Assembly (NCBI RefSeq): GCF_002999335.1
Contig: NW_020312039.1
Location: 22,501-80,000, forward strand
Origin: Cyclospora cayetanensis
Lineage: Eukaryota > Apicomplexa > Conoidasida > Eucoccidiorida > Eimeriidae
Direction of reading: 5' to 3'
DNA length: 57,500 nucleotides
In this document: positions 24,601 to 35,193 of the stretch, piece after piece
How the letters are laid out: each line of letters begins with the position of its first letter
Position numbering within the stretch: the first letter of the stretch is position 1
Position numbers and translations under genes: made by a program
Notes under the pieces: model-generated
What the model was told of the DNA's origin: nothing
Seen by the model: only the letters and a program-made list of their open reading frames with translations
Database searches by the model: none

Positions 24601-27476
24601 CGCGTACTAGATCCGAGGTGACGAGATGAGGAGGAGAAAAGTTATGGAGCCTTTGGTGTCTGGCCACGTTTGCAAAAGATAGGCAGTGTGATCTGTGGCA
24701 GGGGATGACAGAAGTTGGTCCAAAAAGTGTAATTGAAACAACCAACATCAATTGGGTTTAGTATCAAAATCAAAATCACGGAAGGAACTGTTTCTTAAAA
24801 GAGAAGGGAAACTTTCATCAAATGAGGGATGTTTTACTCTGATCCTGGTACGACGCTCCGACTCGAGGACTGCAGTGTTCTGTGCCTGGGGATACGCAGG
24901 CCTGTAGTCCTCTGTGTTTTGCTGCCTTTCATATTAGCTATGTTAGGTCTGAAGTACCTGAGATCTCTTTGGTATAACCATAGGGCCGTGAATTCCGGTG
25001 TGTCTGCGCAAGCAAAGCTACCAGGTAACGACTGACTGCAAGCCACAACGCGGCTGCCACGTGGGCGTAGGGAGTGTCTTTTCTGAAATCGCGGAGAATC
25101 GAGACAAGAGCGGCTTCCCTACATTACTTTCATCATTGTTACATGGAGGAGGACAAAAATATTCTTCCATCAGATGAAAGCTGAAGGCCTTGAGCCCAGC
25201 ATACGCTGCAGGATGTACCGACGTGTCTCGTGCTGACTATCCAAGCAGGACTCCTACAAACACCAAATTTTCCTGCATTTTCCGATTAGTTTTGCTAAGA
25301 ATAAACGCAAGTAGTGATAGTAGCGGCAATGACACCTTTAGCACTGCCACACACGGTGGATGGGAGGATCCTTGCTGCTCAAACTTGAAACGCCCAAACG
25401 CCCACCACGAAGGTGCGCCCCGAAGGCGATTGCAATAATTCCTTTTGTAGCTGATGTACTATTAAAATTCCTCGTTGCTTTCTGTAGCCCGTACAGCGAT
25501 GCAATCCTGAGCCACAACTATGCAATGCTTAGTAGACCGTTCCTTCAAAGGTCACTCCGGGGAGGCGCGCAGGTAGAAAGCAAGTCGAAATTAGTTGAGA
25601 TTTTGTATCATTTCTTTGGAAAGCTGTATGATCTGTGTGGTATGCTGCACAGTCCTTGTTTTAAGGTGAGAAGGCCGGCCGAGTAGCAGCTCGTAGCGCG
25701 CCACATGGGCTTTCCTTAGACATTCTCTGCCCGCAGCCCAATACGAGGTATGATAGAGCTTATTGAGTGTCACTCCAAGAACGCTTTCCCCTCTTTTCCT
25801 TGTCAGTTCCCAGGATTGCACCGTGAGTGGGCTAGGAGGCTGTGCTGCGTTGCTTCGTGCTGCTCCTTCTGAGCACTTCGGTCATTCACAGCTAGCTGCA
25901 CATGGTAACGAAAGCAGCAAAAAACAGCTTTAAGGCTGATTCCACTGAATAAAATCTACTATGCAGCGGGTAACGCATACTAACAATCATACCAAATCGT
26001 CAAACCTTTACCTGCTCCGATTCGAATGCACGTAGTTTAGCAAAAGTGCAAATGCAGAGCAAAAGTGCAAATGAAGAGCTTGTAGTGCTACACAGCTGGC
26101 TACGTCCTCAAAAGGCAGAATACGACCGCACAAACCACCGCATGGCTCATTGCGGAAGACAGCCCACCCAGTCCTGCATATTCTCAGTCCTTGAACAAGC
26201 AATCCTGTATAGCACGATTGACGTTGGATTTTAGCAAGTCAGCCCGCTACGCACCCAAGCACCCCATCGAAGGAAAGAAAATTCCACATACTTGTTCCCT
26301 TCAGAGCGCCCTTTGGTGGCTTATTACAGCGACCTTGAGACTATGGAGTGCGGCCTCGATACTCTGAGCTTTGAGCCCTACCCGAGTATGAGAGGGCTCG
26401 TTTGCCTCAGCGCAGGCACTGTAGCTCTCTACCACGGAGTACCACTACGAAGCCATCCTCCCATAAAAAAAATGATGACCAGTTTATTTAACACCCATTG
26501 AAGGTTTTCCTTCTTCCCTGTCTCCACGCCAACGGTTTCTTCATGAGGGGAGATAGCCAGCTAGCGTGCGCATTGCTGTACCTTCTCAAAGCTTCCCCTA
26601 TCCTCGCCTCGTTGCACAGTGCGGCTTTGCGCATACGTGCACAGCGTTTATTCCCATTATATTGAGCTTATCCTGTTGTGCTGCATAGAGAAATACGAAC
26701 ATTCAGACCGCGCATTCAAGTCCATCCACCTCAATTTACTTCGGTGCTTTCTAGCCCATTGGATATATATTTTAGCTCTCAGCCCGCAACAGCAGCCTCT
26801 GGATGGAGGGTAAGGAATGTGGCGCTGGGGAAGCCCGTGCTTCTTTTTTCTCTAAGATTAAATGCAAAGCGTTACTCTGCCTGGCAGCCTGTGTTTTACG
26901 ATGCATCTCTCGTGCAGGCTTTAAGGCAAGCTAGGAGAAGAAACTGCGTTTGCTGGAACCAAACAGAGCCATATACGATGCGCAGTGGCTGCACGCCTCG
27001 GTGGCATGTAGTGGATTACGCTGTACAGACGACCGACAAGCGTACTGCAAACCAGTGTATACACAGCACGGCTGCTCGCAGCTGCTAGCTACAGGCAGCA
27101 ATTACTGGTCGCCCCCAACGATTACATGCAACAAATCATTGTACATCCCCTTAGTCTTAATATGCACAGGAGGCTCCTAGGTGGCTGAAGGTCACGAGAC
27201 ACATGAACACGTTTCCGCCTATCCGTGAAAACTGCACCGTCGGCTAAAACGGCCCTCCGCCTTGACGTGAAGGCGCGAGGAAAGGGAAGGCCCAGAGAAA
27301 GCGCGCAAATACAGCCAGTATGAGGCAGAACGACCAGAGGTATTGTAGGTTCTAAAAATCGTGGATGAAACAGATGGTGACGAGCCATTCAGCTGCACAG
27401 AAGGATCCAAGGCAGCAACCCAGTCGCTGCTCCAGCCCTCGCTCGCTGCTTTGCCGATTCACACATGCCCCGATCT
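18600..27476. other. Gene-poor block of ordinary composition
   Basis: About 8.9 kb without CAG triplet runs. Open frames are short (mostly under 120 codons) on both strands, with no motif I recognise, apart from the degenerate frame at 20406-21105. I saw no rRNA, tRNA-like cloverleaf, reverse transcriptase YxDD motif or long terminal repeat by eye. It matches the feature-poor segment type known from Eimeria chromosomes. Confidence 0.6.
20406..21105 (+). pseudogene. Degenerate open frame, unknown protein, apparent frameshift
   Basis: An ATG at 20406 opens a 55-codon acidic frame (ends NTKLFQNA, stop at 20571). Overlapping it in the next frame, an ATG at 20566 opens 179 codons to 21105 with protein-like composition (e.g. 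DRTTVDDPVALLAHRTDLVL, EDLEATDEERMVSCFLAIHL). The two join smoothly by sense, suggesting one gene broken by a frameshift, or two exons whose junction I cannot place. I recognise no family. It is the only protein-like stretch in this gene-poor block, so it may be a relic of a dispersed or lineage-specific gene; a chance open frame is not excluded. Confidence 0.3.
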
Positions 27477-28896
27477 TCACAAATTACTTTCTTCTTGTTG
27501 ATGGTGCTCCTGTGGATGAACAGTCCTCTGCTGGATTCGTTGATCCTGTGGCTCAGGGCAGCGGCTCGTTATCCACGCTGCCACGAGGGGGAAGAGAAGG
27601 TGCTGCCCTGGTTCGTTTGGGAGATCGTGCACTACGTCAATACCCCTGGCTACAATGACTCTAGGCTTCCTTTCGCGACAGTCTGCCGCGCCTTTCATGC
27701 GTTCTTCGTACGCCTTCAAACAGGCCGGCTGCTGCTGTGCCGCTGCAGCGGAGGCAGGTGCTGCTGGGAGATGGAAGTCAAATTCTGGATACAGCGCATG
27801 CAGCTTGGGATGCACGTGCTCGTGTACGCTGCCGCTGCCGTTGCTGCCTTCCTCGTGTTGCGCCTCGAGATCTCGCTGCATGTCGCTGCTATCAAATTGG
27901 CAGTTCGCAGGAGTAGAAGCGGCGGGTGCAGCAGCGCCCGGCAGGGGTCCCTCTATAGCGAGCAGTTGTCTGTCAGGGAGGCCTAGAAGGTTTGAGAAGC
28001 AGTTTACACTGCCAGTGATGTCACAGAGGGGGTCTTGCACCGCATGCACCAGCAAGGCTGCACCAGCATCTTGGTGTTGCAGCTGTAGCAGCTCGGAGTG
28101 CTGCGTTGCGGCTTCCATCTCCCACATCAGTGGCACTGCTATGCCTGCGGGTAGACCCCCTTTGTACGTCAACGGATCGGACTGGTAATAGTGGAGCAGA
28201 TACGGGTGGCGTCGACGCTGAGGCACAACAGCAGCAGCAGCAGCTTCAAAGAAGCAGGCATTCCTCACGGTTGAAAGTTGTTGCAGGGAGGGCCTGTGGA
28301 GGCAGGCAGGCGAGGAGGGAGAGCAGCAGCAGCAACGCTGCAGCAGCAGAAGCAGTCGAGTCGAGAGATGGCTGCAGGGGGTGTCTAGACACCACGTGGC
28401 TGCAAAAAACCTGAAAGAACGAACGGGAAGCATGACTATCCACCCATCTACTTTTTGAGGCTCCCTTACAGTTCCAGGAGGAAGAAGAGGCGTATGCGGC
28501 TTGACTGCAGCAAGTGCAGCGGCAGCGTAGCGAATCAGCCTGGAACGTTGGAGGTGACGTCTGCGCGAGAGCTGCAACATCGGGGAAAGGAGCACGAGCC
28601 CTTGGAGACACAGAGGCGTTCCAACTGCAGCAGCAGTTGCCGCCTGTGCTGCAGCATCAGCGTCGGCAGCTGCCGCAGCTCTTGCTGCCTCGGGAGTCGA
28701 GAAGCATTCTACAAAGCGCAGATTCTCCTGGAAGACATGGCCATAAGCGAAATCGTCTGCTGCTGCTTCTGCTGCTGCTGCTGCGCTGCTGCTGCGCCTT
28801 TCATTTGCTGCCAGTTGTACAGCCCGAAGAGCCACCCAACCCCCCAGAGACAGTCCCACGAGAAACATGGGGACTCCAGCAGCAGCTGCTGCTGCA

Positions 28897-28929
<33 letters not shown>

Positions 28930-30479
28930 GCAGCTCCTGCTTGCGCTCCTGCTGCTTTTTCTGGAGGCGCCTCTGCCTCGCGATCCGCTGGTGCGTCAGC
29001 AGACCTCCCGACAGCGCTCGGCGAGCGCCGCCTCCGCTGCAGTCTCGAGCCTTCTCCACCGCCGCTGGAGGGGAGGGAATGCGGCTGCGCTCTGCATGCG
29101 GCACCCCCGCGTTGCAGGGGGTGCACTTGGGCATGCAGCAGCTGCCCTTCCTCACAGGGGTGCCGCTGGGGGTACTCCGCCCTCAGGAGGCGCAAGAGAA
29201 GCAGCAGATCCTCCGCGAGATCGTCTAGAGAACGCACAATACACCGACCCTTCCCCCAGCCGTCTGAAGCGCCATGCCCTTGCATGTCGAGCCCAACAAC
29301 ATCAAATCCTAACCTGTTGAAGCCTTCTACCCAGCTGCCGATATACGTCGGTCGGAAGGCTCCCCAGCCATCCCCGCGTTCGCCTGCTGCTGCTGCTTCA
29401 TCCTCCACGGAGGAGCAGGAAGAGGGGGGGCGGTGTAAGCCATGACCCCTGTGCAGCTGCCCTGTTGCTGCCTCTGTTGCTGCTTCTGTTGCTGCCTCTG
29501 TTGCTGCTTCTGTTGCTGCTTCTGTTGCTGCTTCTGTTGCTGCTTCTGCTGCTGCTTCTGCTGCTGCTTCTGTTGCTGCCTCTGTTGCTGCCTCTGCTGC
29601 TGCTTCCGACATTACAACAGGGGGCTTATGGAAGAAATGGCTGCGGCAGTGCTCTCCCAGCCCATGAACAAGCACCACAACTCCCCTAACAGGTCGATCT
29701 CGCAGAGGGGCCCCCCACAGGCCCCACCGTGGGGCCTCCTGCGCGCTCGCATGACCGGCGGCGGTGTCTCCGTGCTGCTGCTGCTGCTGTCGATGCTGTC
29801 GATGCTCGTGCCTCCATCTGTAGACTTTGATGTACAGACCTTGCGAATTCCGGAAGGATCCTACTTCGGGGGCTCCGTCCCATGGGAAGGAGGAGGAGCA
29901 AGACGTGCAGGAGTTTGTTTCTTGAGAGGCAGCCGACCGCTTCGCCTCGGATGCCGCTTCTGCCCAGGAAGCGCATGCAGGTGACGCTGCAGCAGCGGCT
30001 GGTGAGGGTTCTGCACAGCGCACGGGCAGGCCCTCTCTCCAGAAATCCCGGAAATAAGACATACCCAAGTAGCGCCACGGAAATTGCCGCAGCAGGTGCC
30101 TCGCGGCTGCCTCTCGCGAAAAAAACACGTCAAAGCCTTGACGCTGCCGAAGGCCCCATAGAAAGCGACTCCAGAGGGCGTCTGGTCGCAGGGTGTGTGA
30201 AGAGCCCTTCTTGCTGCTTTGCATGCCCTCCTTTACGCTGCTACTGCCGCTGGCGGCGGTGTGCGCTGCTGCTGCTGTTGCTGTTGCAGCTGCAGCAGCT
30301 GCTGCTGCTGCTAGGATGCAGCGGGACGGGGGGATCCGCTGCGACACCCCAGGCAGTGCCCGTCGGTGCGGAGAGCGCCGACTGAGCTTTGCGTTCGGCT
30401 GCTGCTCCAGACGCCTGTGCAGCACCCGCAGGTGTCTCAGTAGCAGGGATGTGTGTGTTGCCATGCCCCTGCACGGCAC
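27477..30479 (-). CDS. Alpha/beta-hydrolase, monoacylglycerol lipase / serine aminopeptidase S33 type, two exons
   Basis: Probable serine hydrolase acting on monoacylglycerol- or lysophospholipid-like esters. Exon 1 is 30479-28470 (670 codons) and exon 2 is 28217-27477 (246 codons plus stop), 916 residues in all. The donor is ACT|GTAAGG and the acceptor CCTCAG|CGTCG, both phase 0. Motifs in order: HGLGEH at about 272-277 (oxyanion loop), FDVVGLDMQGHGASDG near 392-407, nucleophile elbow GLSLGG with Ser at about 544, DPLTYKG at the start of exon 2, catalytic Asp in VQDPLCD (about 732) and catalytic His in VVHDLPNEP (about 867). The fold is stretched to about three times the usual 300 residues by low-complexity inserts: an Ala/Glu/Thr repeat after HGLGEH, an Ala-rich stretch before GLSLGG and a Ser/Gly/His insert before the His. 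The next in-frame Met is codon 6. Confidence 0.88.
28218..28469 (-). other. Intron of the lipase gene, 252 bp, stop-free and divisible by three
   Basis: Starts GTAAGG and ends GTGCCTCAG on the minus strand. It has exactly 84 codons without an in-frame stop, so retention would give a 1,000-residue protein. I treat it as an intron because the flanking peptide joins cleanly into the conserved block before DPLTYKG and because both splice signals are good. Confidence 0.65.
29454..29605. repeat. 12-bp coding repeat (Glu-Ala-Ala-Thr)
   Basis: Tandem TTGCTGCTTCTG units with C/T variation. The minus-strand product is an EAAT/EAAA repeat of about 50 residues, inserted between the HGLGEH oxyanion motif and the next core strand of the lipase. 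Confidence 0.9.
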
Positions 30480-33400
30480 TGTTGAGGCACCCTCTCAGCC
30501 CGCGGAACCTCCCAAATTCTGTGTGCCTACGGCTCTATACGATGGGGGGGCAGATCTGTACGTATATATGCGTATATATATATGCGTATATATATCCGCA
30601 TATATATATACGCACATGCGTATATACACGGATGTTTACGGATATGCAGACACGAGCAGAATCTCACCAGAGGGTCCTCTGAGGGTAGCGCTCACTCCGA
30701 AGACTCGGATACAGCCTGCATGTGGTGACAACACCAACGTAAGGCCAAGATGGCAGGAGATGCCGCCTCCCCGTCTTCGTCCCCCAACGCCTTCGCGCCT
30801 GGAGGCCCCTCCCGCTACCGTGTAGATCTCGTCATACCGTCCAGAGTCGTGTACTGGTAGGCCACACGTTCCCCTCGCCGGATAGCGAAGACGAGAGAAA
30901 AAGGGGTCGGGGAAGCCCCTTTTTGCAGCAATTATAAGCCTATAGAAGTTCTCGCAACAGGACACTGTAGATACACCCGATAGGATAGTCAGACACCGGT
31001 GCCGTTCATCAGGATGCGGTGGGACGCATGCAGTTGCAGCGGCAGCCGTTGCTGCAGAGATAGAAGCCTGCTGCTCTTGCCGCTGCTGCCGCTGCTGCTG
31101 CTGGCGCGCAGAAAATTTTGAGGCGCATTAAGATAGTTCTATGCAGGAATTTCAACGCTTCGTGTGCACCAAGATTCGTGAAGCCTGGTGGACTGCGCAA
31201 GACGCTATCCGGGTACTACCCGCAGCCAGTGACTGCATGCCAGAATTATTACTGGCGCTGCGCAGCGGCTGAAGTGCCTGCATCAACTCAGCGAGAGGCG
31301 GTATCTAACCTGCAGCTTCCCCCTTGTGAATGAACCACAATGACATCCGTATTTCGACGCATACCGGTGAGAGAGAGAGAGAAAGACTCCAAGTCTTCCG
31401 TCAGGGGGGAGCGGTGCCTGCAGGGCTCTTGCTGCTGCTTCCAGAGCAGCAAGAGCAGTGCTAGCAGGAGCACTTGCAGCAGCAAGTCTTTCTGAGTGTC
31501 AGAAGTAACGGGAGAGGCACTGGCTAGGGGGGACGTTGGCGACATTTGCAGGAGTACTAGGCCCCTCCACAGCTCTGTGCTCTCCGCGCTGGTAGGGGGG
31601 TTTAGGTGTGATGGTTCTGAGCACCTCGGGTTTGTGCACAGGTACAGAGCACTCTTAGAGTGTATGAAATGACTTCGACGCTCAGGAAGGGGCCCAAACC
31701 GTCAGAAGGGCCTCAAACGCTCCCACAAGCCTTGGCATCGGCACATCAGACCATCGACTTTCTCCACGTAAATCCCATATCTCTGGACTATAGTCTTTTG
31801 TTGTTATAGCCTCCGATTTGCATCATGCTAAGCACTTGAGCAAGGCCTCCGTTTTCTTGCTCCCTAAAGTAGCAAACCCCGTAGCAGCCCTGCTGTGCTG
31901 AACGTACACCCCGGAATCCAGCCTTTCACAGCTAAACGTCGAGCACTTGCGCTTCATCGCGTGCCTAGAGGCGAGCTCTGTATAGCGCCCTCTCACTAGA
32001 GGAAGGGTTAACGGGTTTTGTGCGGTGTGGTTTGCGGGTGAAGACATCAATGGTTGAGTTTTATGGCTAAGGATGAGGGCCTGAGAGGAAGGGGAGTCTC
32101 AAGGAAGTGTTTGTGCGCAGGTTGACTGCTTGAAGGGCGTTCCGGTGGATCTACACCTAAAGGAGAGCTCTCCAGACCCCTACTTTGCTCAGCATGTCAG
32201 AGACATGTACAAAAAATTCTTTGGCAGTAGCAAGGCGCCGTCTAGCCAATAGGCTGCCGCTATATGCCTCTCGCCGAATCTAGCTGGTCAGCAAGCGCAG
32301 GATAGCTCCGGCTTCGGTGTTGCTAAGCACGTAGCTGGCTAGACAGTTGTTGCTCCATTCGACGAACACTTCAAGAAGGGGCTATTTGTTTGAAGGCTTC
32401 TCTCTTCGGGTATGCGTGCGCCAAGCTGCAGCAAGCCTAGATGCTTGGTGCTGGCTAGTGAGTAGGACACAAGGGCACATGAAGGTGCCGCCTGGCGGCT
32501 ACCTGTGTCTCCTTTAGTTAGGGTTACTGTGCAGTTCCCGTATCTTCAGGGAGGGTTGGGGGGGCGTGTTACTGCCTTCCGGCGTACACTGTTGCACCCT
32601 ACATTGCGACGGGTCGTTATTAAAACCTTTCGAGTAGCTCGTGAGCAAGAGGCCTTAAGGATTTCGAACAGGGGTTCTACCTCCCAAGGGGCCATGCGGG
32701 CAATGCTAGACAGTGCTCTGCCTCGTGAGCCTCCGTAGATCACACGTAGAGTGCGATGCGTCGAGCTGTACTAGGTTAGTGGCTTGGGCATGCTCGGCTG
32801 TTGTCTGAGGGTGTTTTTTGGGGTAGAAGACATGAGGGGAGGACTTGGCAAGAGGTCGAAATACAGAGGCTTGAAGAGTACAGGGGTGTCCTTCTGAGGG
32901 TTGATTTGGAGAATATCCCCATGCCTCAGGTCTAGTGACAGTCGAGAGGAGTGGGGGGAGCGGCATGAAGACGAATTCCTTATTAGGGGGTCGGGAGAGG
33001 GGGAAAAAGCCAATCAAGTTTTTTGAAACGTGGTTTTCCTCCATCATTGGACCTCTCCAAGTGTTTTGTGTTTGGTTTTAGCTCTTTCTTGCAGAAGAGG
33101 CCGCCTTCCCTTCTTGTGCGTGAGGGCCCCACCCGAATGGGGGCCCCACGAGGGGGCCCCTCCGCGCTTCGGAGGACGGTCTGCAGGAGAAAGGCCTCTT
33201 GATCACTGTATTTTCATTGTGCTTTTGGCATGATAGAACACGTGCTGGCATCTTTCTTCATCCTGAGGAGAGCGTAAGGGGAGTTCGGGGTGATGGCGCA
33301 TGACGGTGCCCCCCTACGATGACGTTCAAAAGCCGTGCGCTCATGGGCATTTGGGGTGTTGGGGAGTGTCTGTACACTCCTGCGTCTGTATTTTAGGGTA

Positions 33401-33489
33401 TTCGGTGCGTTTTTGTTCTGTGGACTCCTCGCCGAGGCCTTTTATCGAGGGGTTTACTCGGACGGTTCGTTGTCGAGTTTTCAGTCCGG
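30480..33489. other. Intergenic stretch between lipase and WD40 genes
   Basis: The first part (30557-30638) is a TATATATGCG tract just upstream of the lipase. A short CAG-rich patch lies near 31040-31110. The rest has ordinary composition with short open frames only. The two flanking genes are divergent, so both promoters should lie here, but no core element could be identified. Confidence 0.5.
30557..30638. repeat. TATATATGCG alternating microsatellite
   Basis: Alternating TA-rich and GCG units, about 80 bp, lying 80-160 bp upstream of the lipase start codon. Confidence 0.85.
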
Positions 33490-35193
33490 ATGGACTGGTC
33501 GGTGTGCTATGAGCGCTGCAGTAGCAGCGCTCGGTTGGTGCCTCCCCGGAGCCCTCGTCGCTGGCTTCCCGTCGCTCGCTTAGGCGCAGCTGTGCCTCTC
33601 GAGCAGCAGCAGCAGGCTGCATCACCCCCAGGGCACCCCCTTCCGCGAGACGCAGGAGAGGAGGAGGTGCTGCGTCTCGCGTTCTCCCCCTGCGGCAGCC
33701 TTCTGGCAACATGCACGTCTTGGGGAAGCGTGTCCGTGTGGGATGTGGAGAGGGGGGCCTCCCTCATGCAGCTGCCGTTGATGTTGCCGGCAGCCGCTAC
33801 CACAGTAGCGTGGCATTGCAGCGGAGCGTATCTATGGGTGGGTTGCGCTGACGGCTCTCTGCTCCTTTTGCCTCTCCGCGCACGGCCCTTGAGCGGATCG
33901 CTGCTGTCTCCCCACGGGCTGTTCGTTGCCGCCTACAAGGGGGCCCATAGCGGTGGCGTTTTGGGAGTTTGTACCGTTTCATCTGCATTAGCAGCAGACT
34001 CGGGGGCAGCAGCGCGGCTGTGCTGGAGCACAGGGGCTGACGGCTTCGTGCGCCTGTGGGATCTGCGGCAGCAGCGCAGCGCGTGCGTTGAGGTGTACGG
34101 ACACGCAGCCGCTGCCACGGGCGTTGCAGCTGCGCCAGACGGCAGCGCTCTTGCCTCTGCGGGGGCGGACGGTCTCTTACGCCTGTGGGATGCGGCTTCT
34201 TTACGGCTCTTGAAGACAACAGACGGCGTCGGGGGGTCCCCCCTTTCGTCTGTGGCTTGGAGCAGAGGAGGAGGCCATGTTCTTTGCACCCGCAGCAACA
34301 ATAGCAGCAACAATAGTAGCAGCAGTAGCAGCAGCAGCAATGCCACGCAGCATGCCGACGACGGGAAAGCGTCTCCTGCGGCTGCAGCAGAGGTGACCCC
34401 ACATCGACGCCAGCAGCACCACAGGATGCCAGATGCGAAGGTGTGGAATGTTAGATGCTTTGGACTTGCAGCGGCAGCAGACGCTGCAGCGGCCTCCTTC
34501 GGCAGTCGTGATGAGAGCAGTGCGAAGGAGTCAGCAGCAGCAGAAGCAGCGGAAGAAGAAGAAGACGTGCTGAAATGGGCGGCGCTCGAGAAGCCCTTCA
34601 TGAATCTTTTTGCTCCGCATGCCACGCCACAAGCTCGCCAGCTCTGCGATAGGGCGCAACGGCAGCTGCTGCTGCAGCAGGCAACAGCAGCGACCAGCGG
34701 TGCCTCCCTGGGAGACTCCCCGGTAAGCGAGCAGCAGAGGCAGCATGCGGAGGCTTTACTTCGCGGCAGCTCCCTCGAGGGGGGTTCTGCAGCCGCATCG
34801 GTGGATCTCCCTGCAGCAGTCGCAGCTAGCGGTGCTGAAGGAGAGGACGTCTGGGGGCAGTTGCTGCCTTGCGCTGCCTTCTGGCGTGATCGCGTCTTGC
34901 TGCCTGCCGCTGTTGGCTGTTGCTGTTGCTTTGCGGCTGCCTCGGGAGATATCGAGCAGCTGCTGCTTCGCCCCTGCTGCAGCAGGCGCAAAGAGGGGCA
35001 ACAGCTGAGTGGTGTGGTCGCTGTGCATCCTGACTGGAATATAGGCGTTGCCGCTACTGCGTTTGCTGGTGATCGCTGCGCTCACATATGGTGCTTCTCT
35101 GACACCCTTCAGAGACACCCCGCTGCGGAAGAAGCAAGGGCCGTCGAAATCAGCATCATGAGGGCTGCTGCCGGTGGGAAAGAGAGTTTTTAG
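33490..35193 (+). CDS. WD40-repeat protein, single exon, 567 residues
   Basis: Likely a beta-propeller scaffold. The frame is open from the ATG at 33490 to TAG at 35193 with no intron needed. Clear WD units: about residues 61-89 (FSPCGSLLATCTSWGSVSVW then D), about 172-200 ending ADGFVRLWDLR, and about 205-238 with DGSALASAGADGLLRLWDA. A last degenerate unit (HPDWNIGVAATAFAG, then HIWCF) lies near the C-terminus. A Ser/Asn run at about 275-290 and Ala/Glu-rich linkers interrupt the propeller, so fewer than seven blades are obvious. The family cannot be named: the sequence lacks a diagnostic extra domain. There is also a Cys-rich patch (VGCCCCFAA) at about 476. The start is the first ATG in frame; codon use is similar to the neighbouring genes, with CAG-rich insertions. 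Confidence 0.85.
   Translation: MDWSVCYERCSSSARLVPPRSPRRWLPVARLGAAVPLEQQQQAASPPGHPLPRDAGEEEVLRLAFSPCGSLLATCTSWGSVSVWDVERGASLMQLPLMLPAAATTVAWHCSGAYLWVGCADGSLLLLPLRARPLSGSLLSPHGLFVAAYKGAHSGGVLGVCTVSSALAADSGAAARLCWSTGADGFVRLWDLRQQRSACVEVYGHAAAATGVAAAPDGSALASAGADGLLRLWDAASLRLLKTTDGVGGSPLSSVAWSRGGGHVLCTRSNNSSNNSSSSSSSSNATQHADDGKASPAAAAEVTPHRRQQHHRMPDAKVWNVRCFGLAAAADAAAASFGSRDESSAKESAAAEAAEEEEDVLKWAALEKPFMNLFAPHATPQARQLCDRAQRQLLLQQATAATSGASLGDSPVSEQQRQHAEALLRGSSLEGGSAAASVDLPAAVAASGAEGEDVWGQLLPCAAFWRDRVLLPAAVGCCCCFAAASGDIEQLLLRPCCSRRKEGQQLSGVVAVHPDWNIGVAATAFAGDRCAHIWCFSDTLQRHPAAEEARAVEISIMRAAAGGKESF

Noticed and set aside
18600..27476. Possible retroelement or tRNA genes in the gene-poor block
   Set aside because: No YxDD, integrase motif, terminal repeats or cloverleaf seen by eye; a proper scan was not possible.
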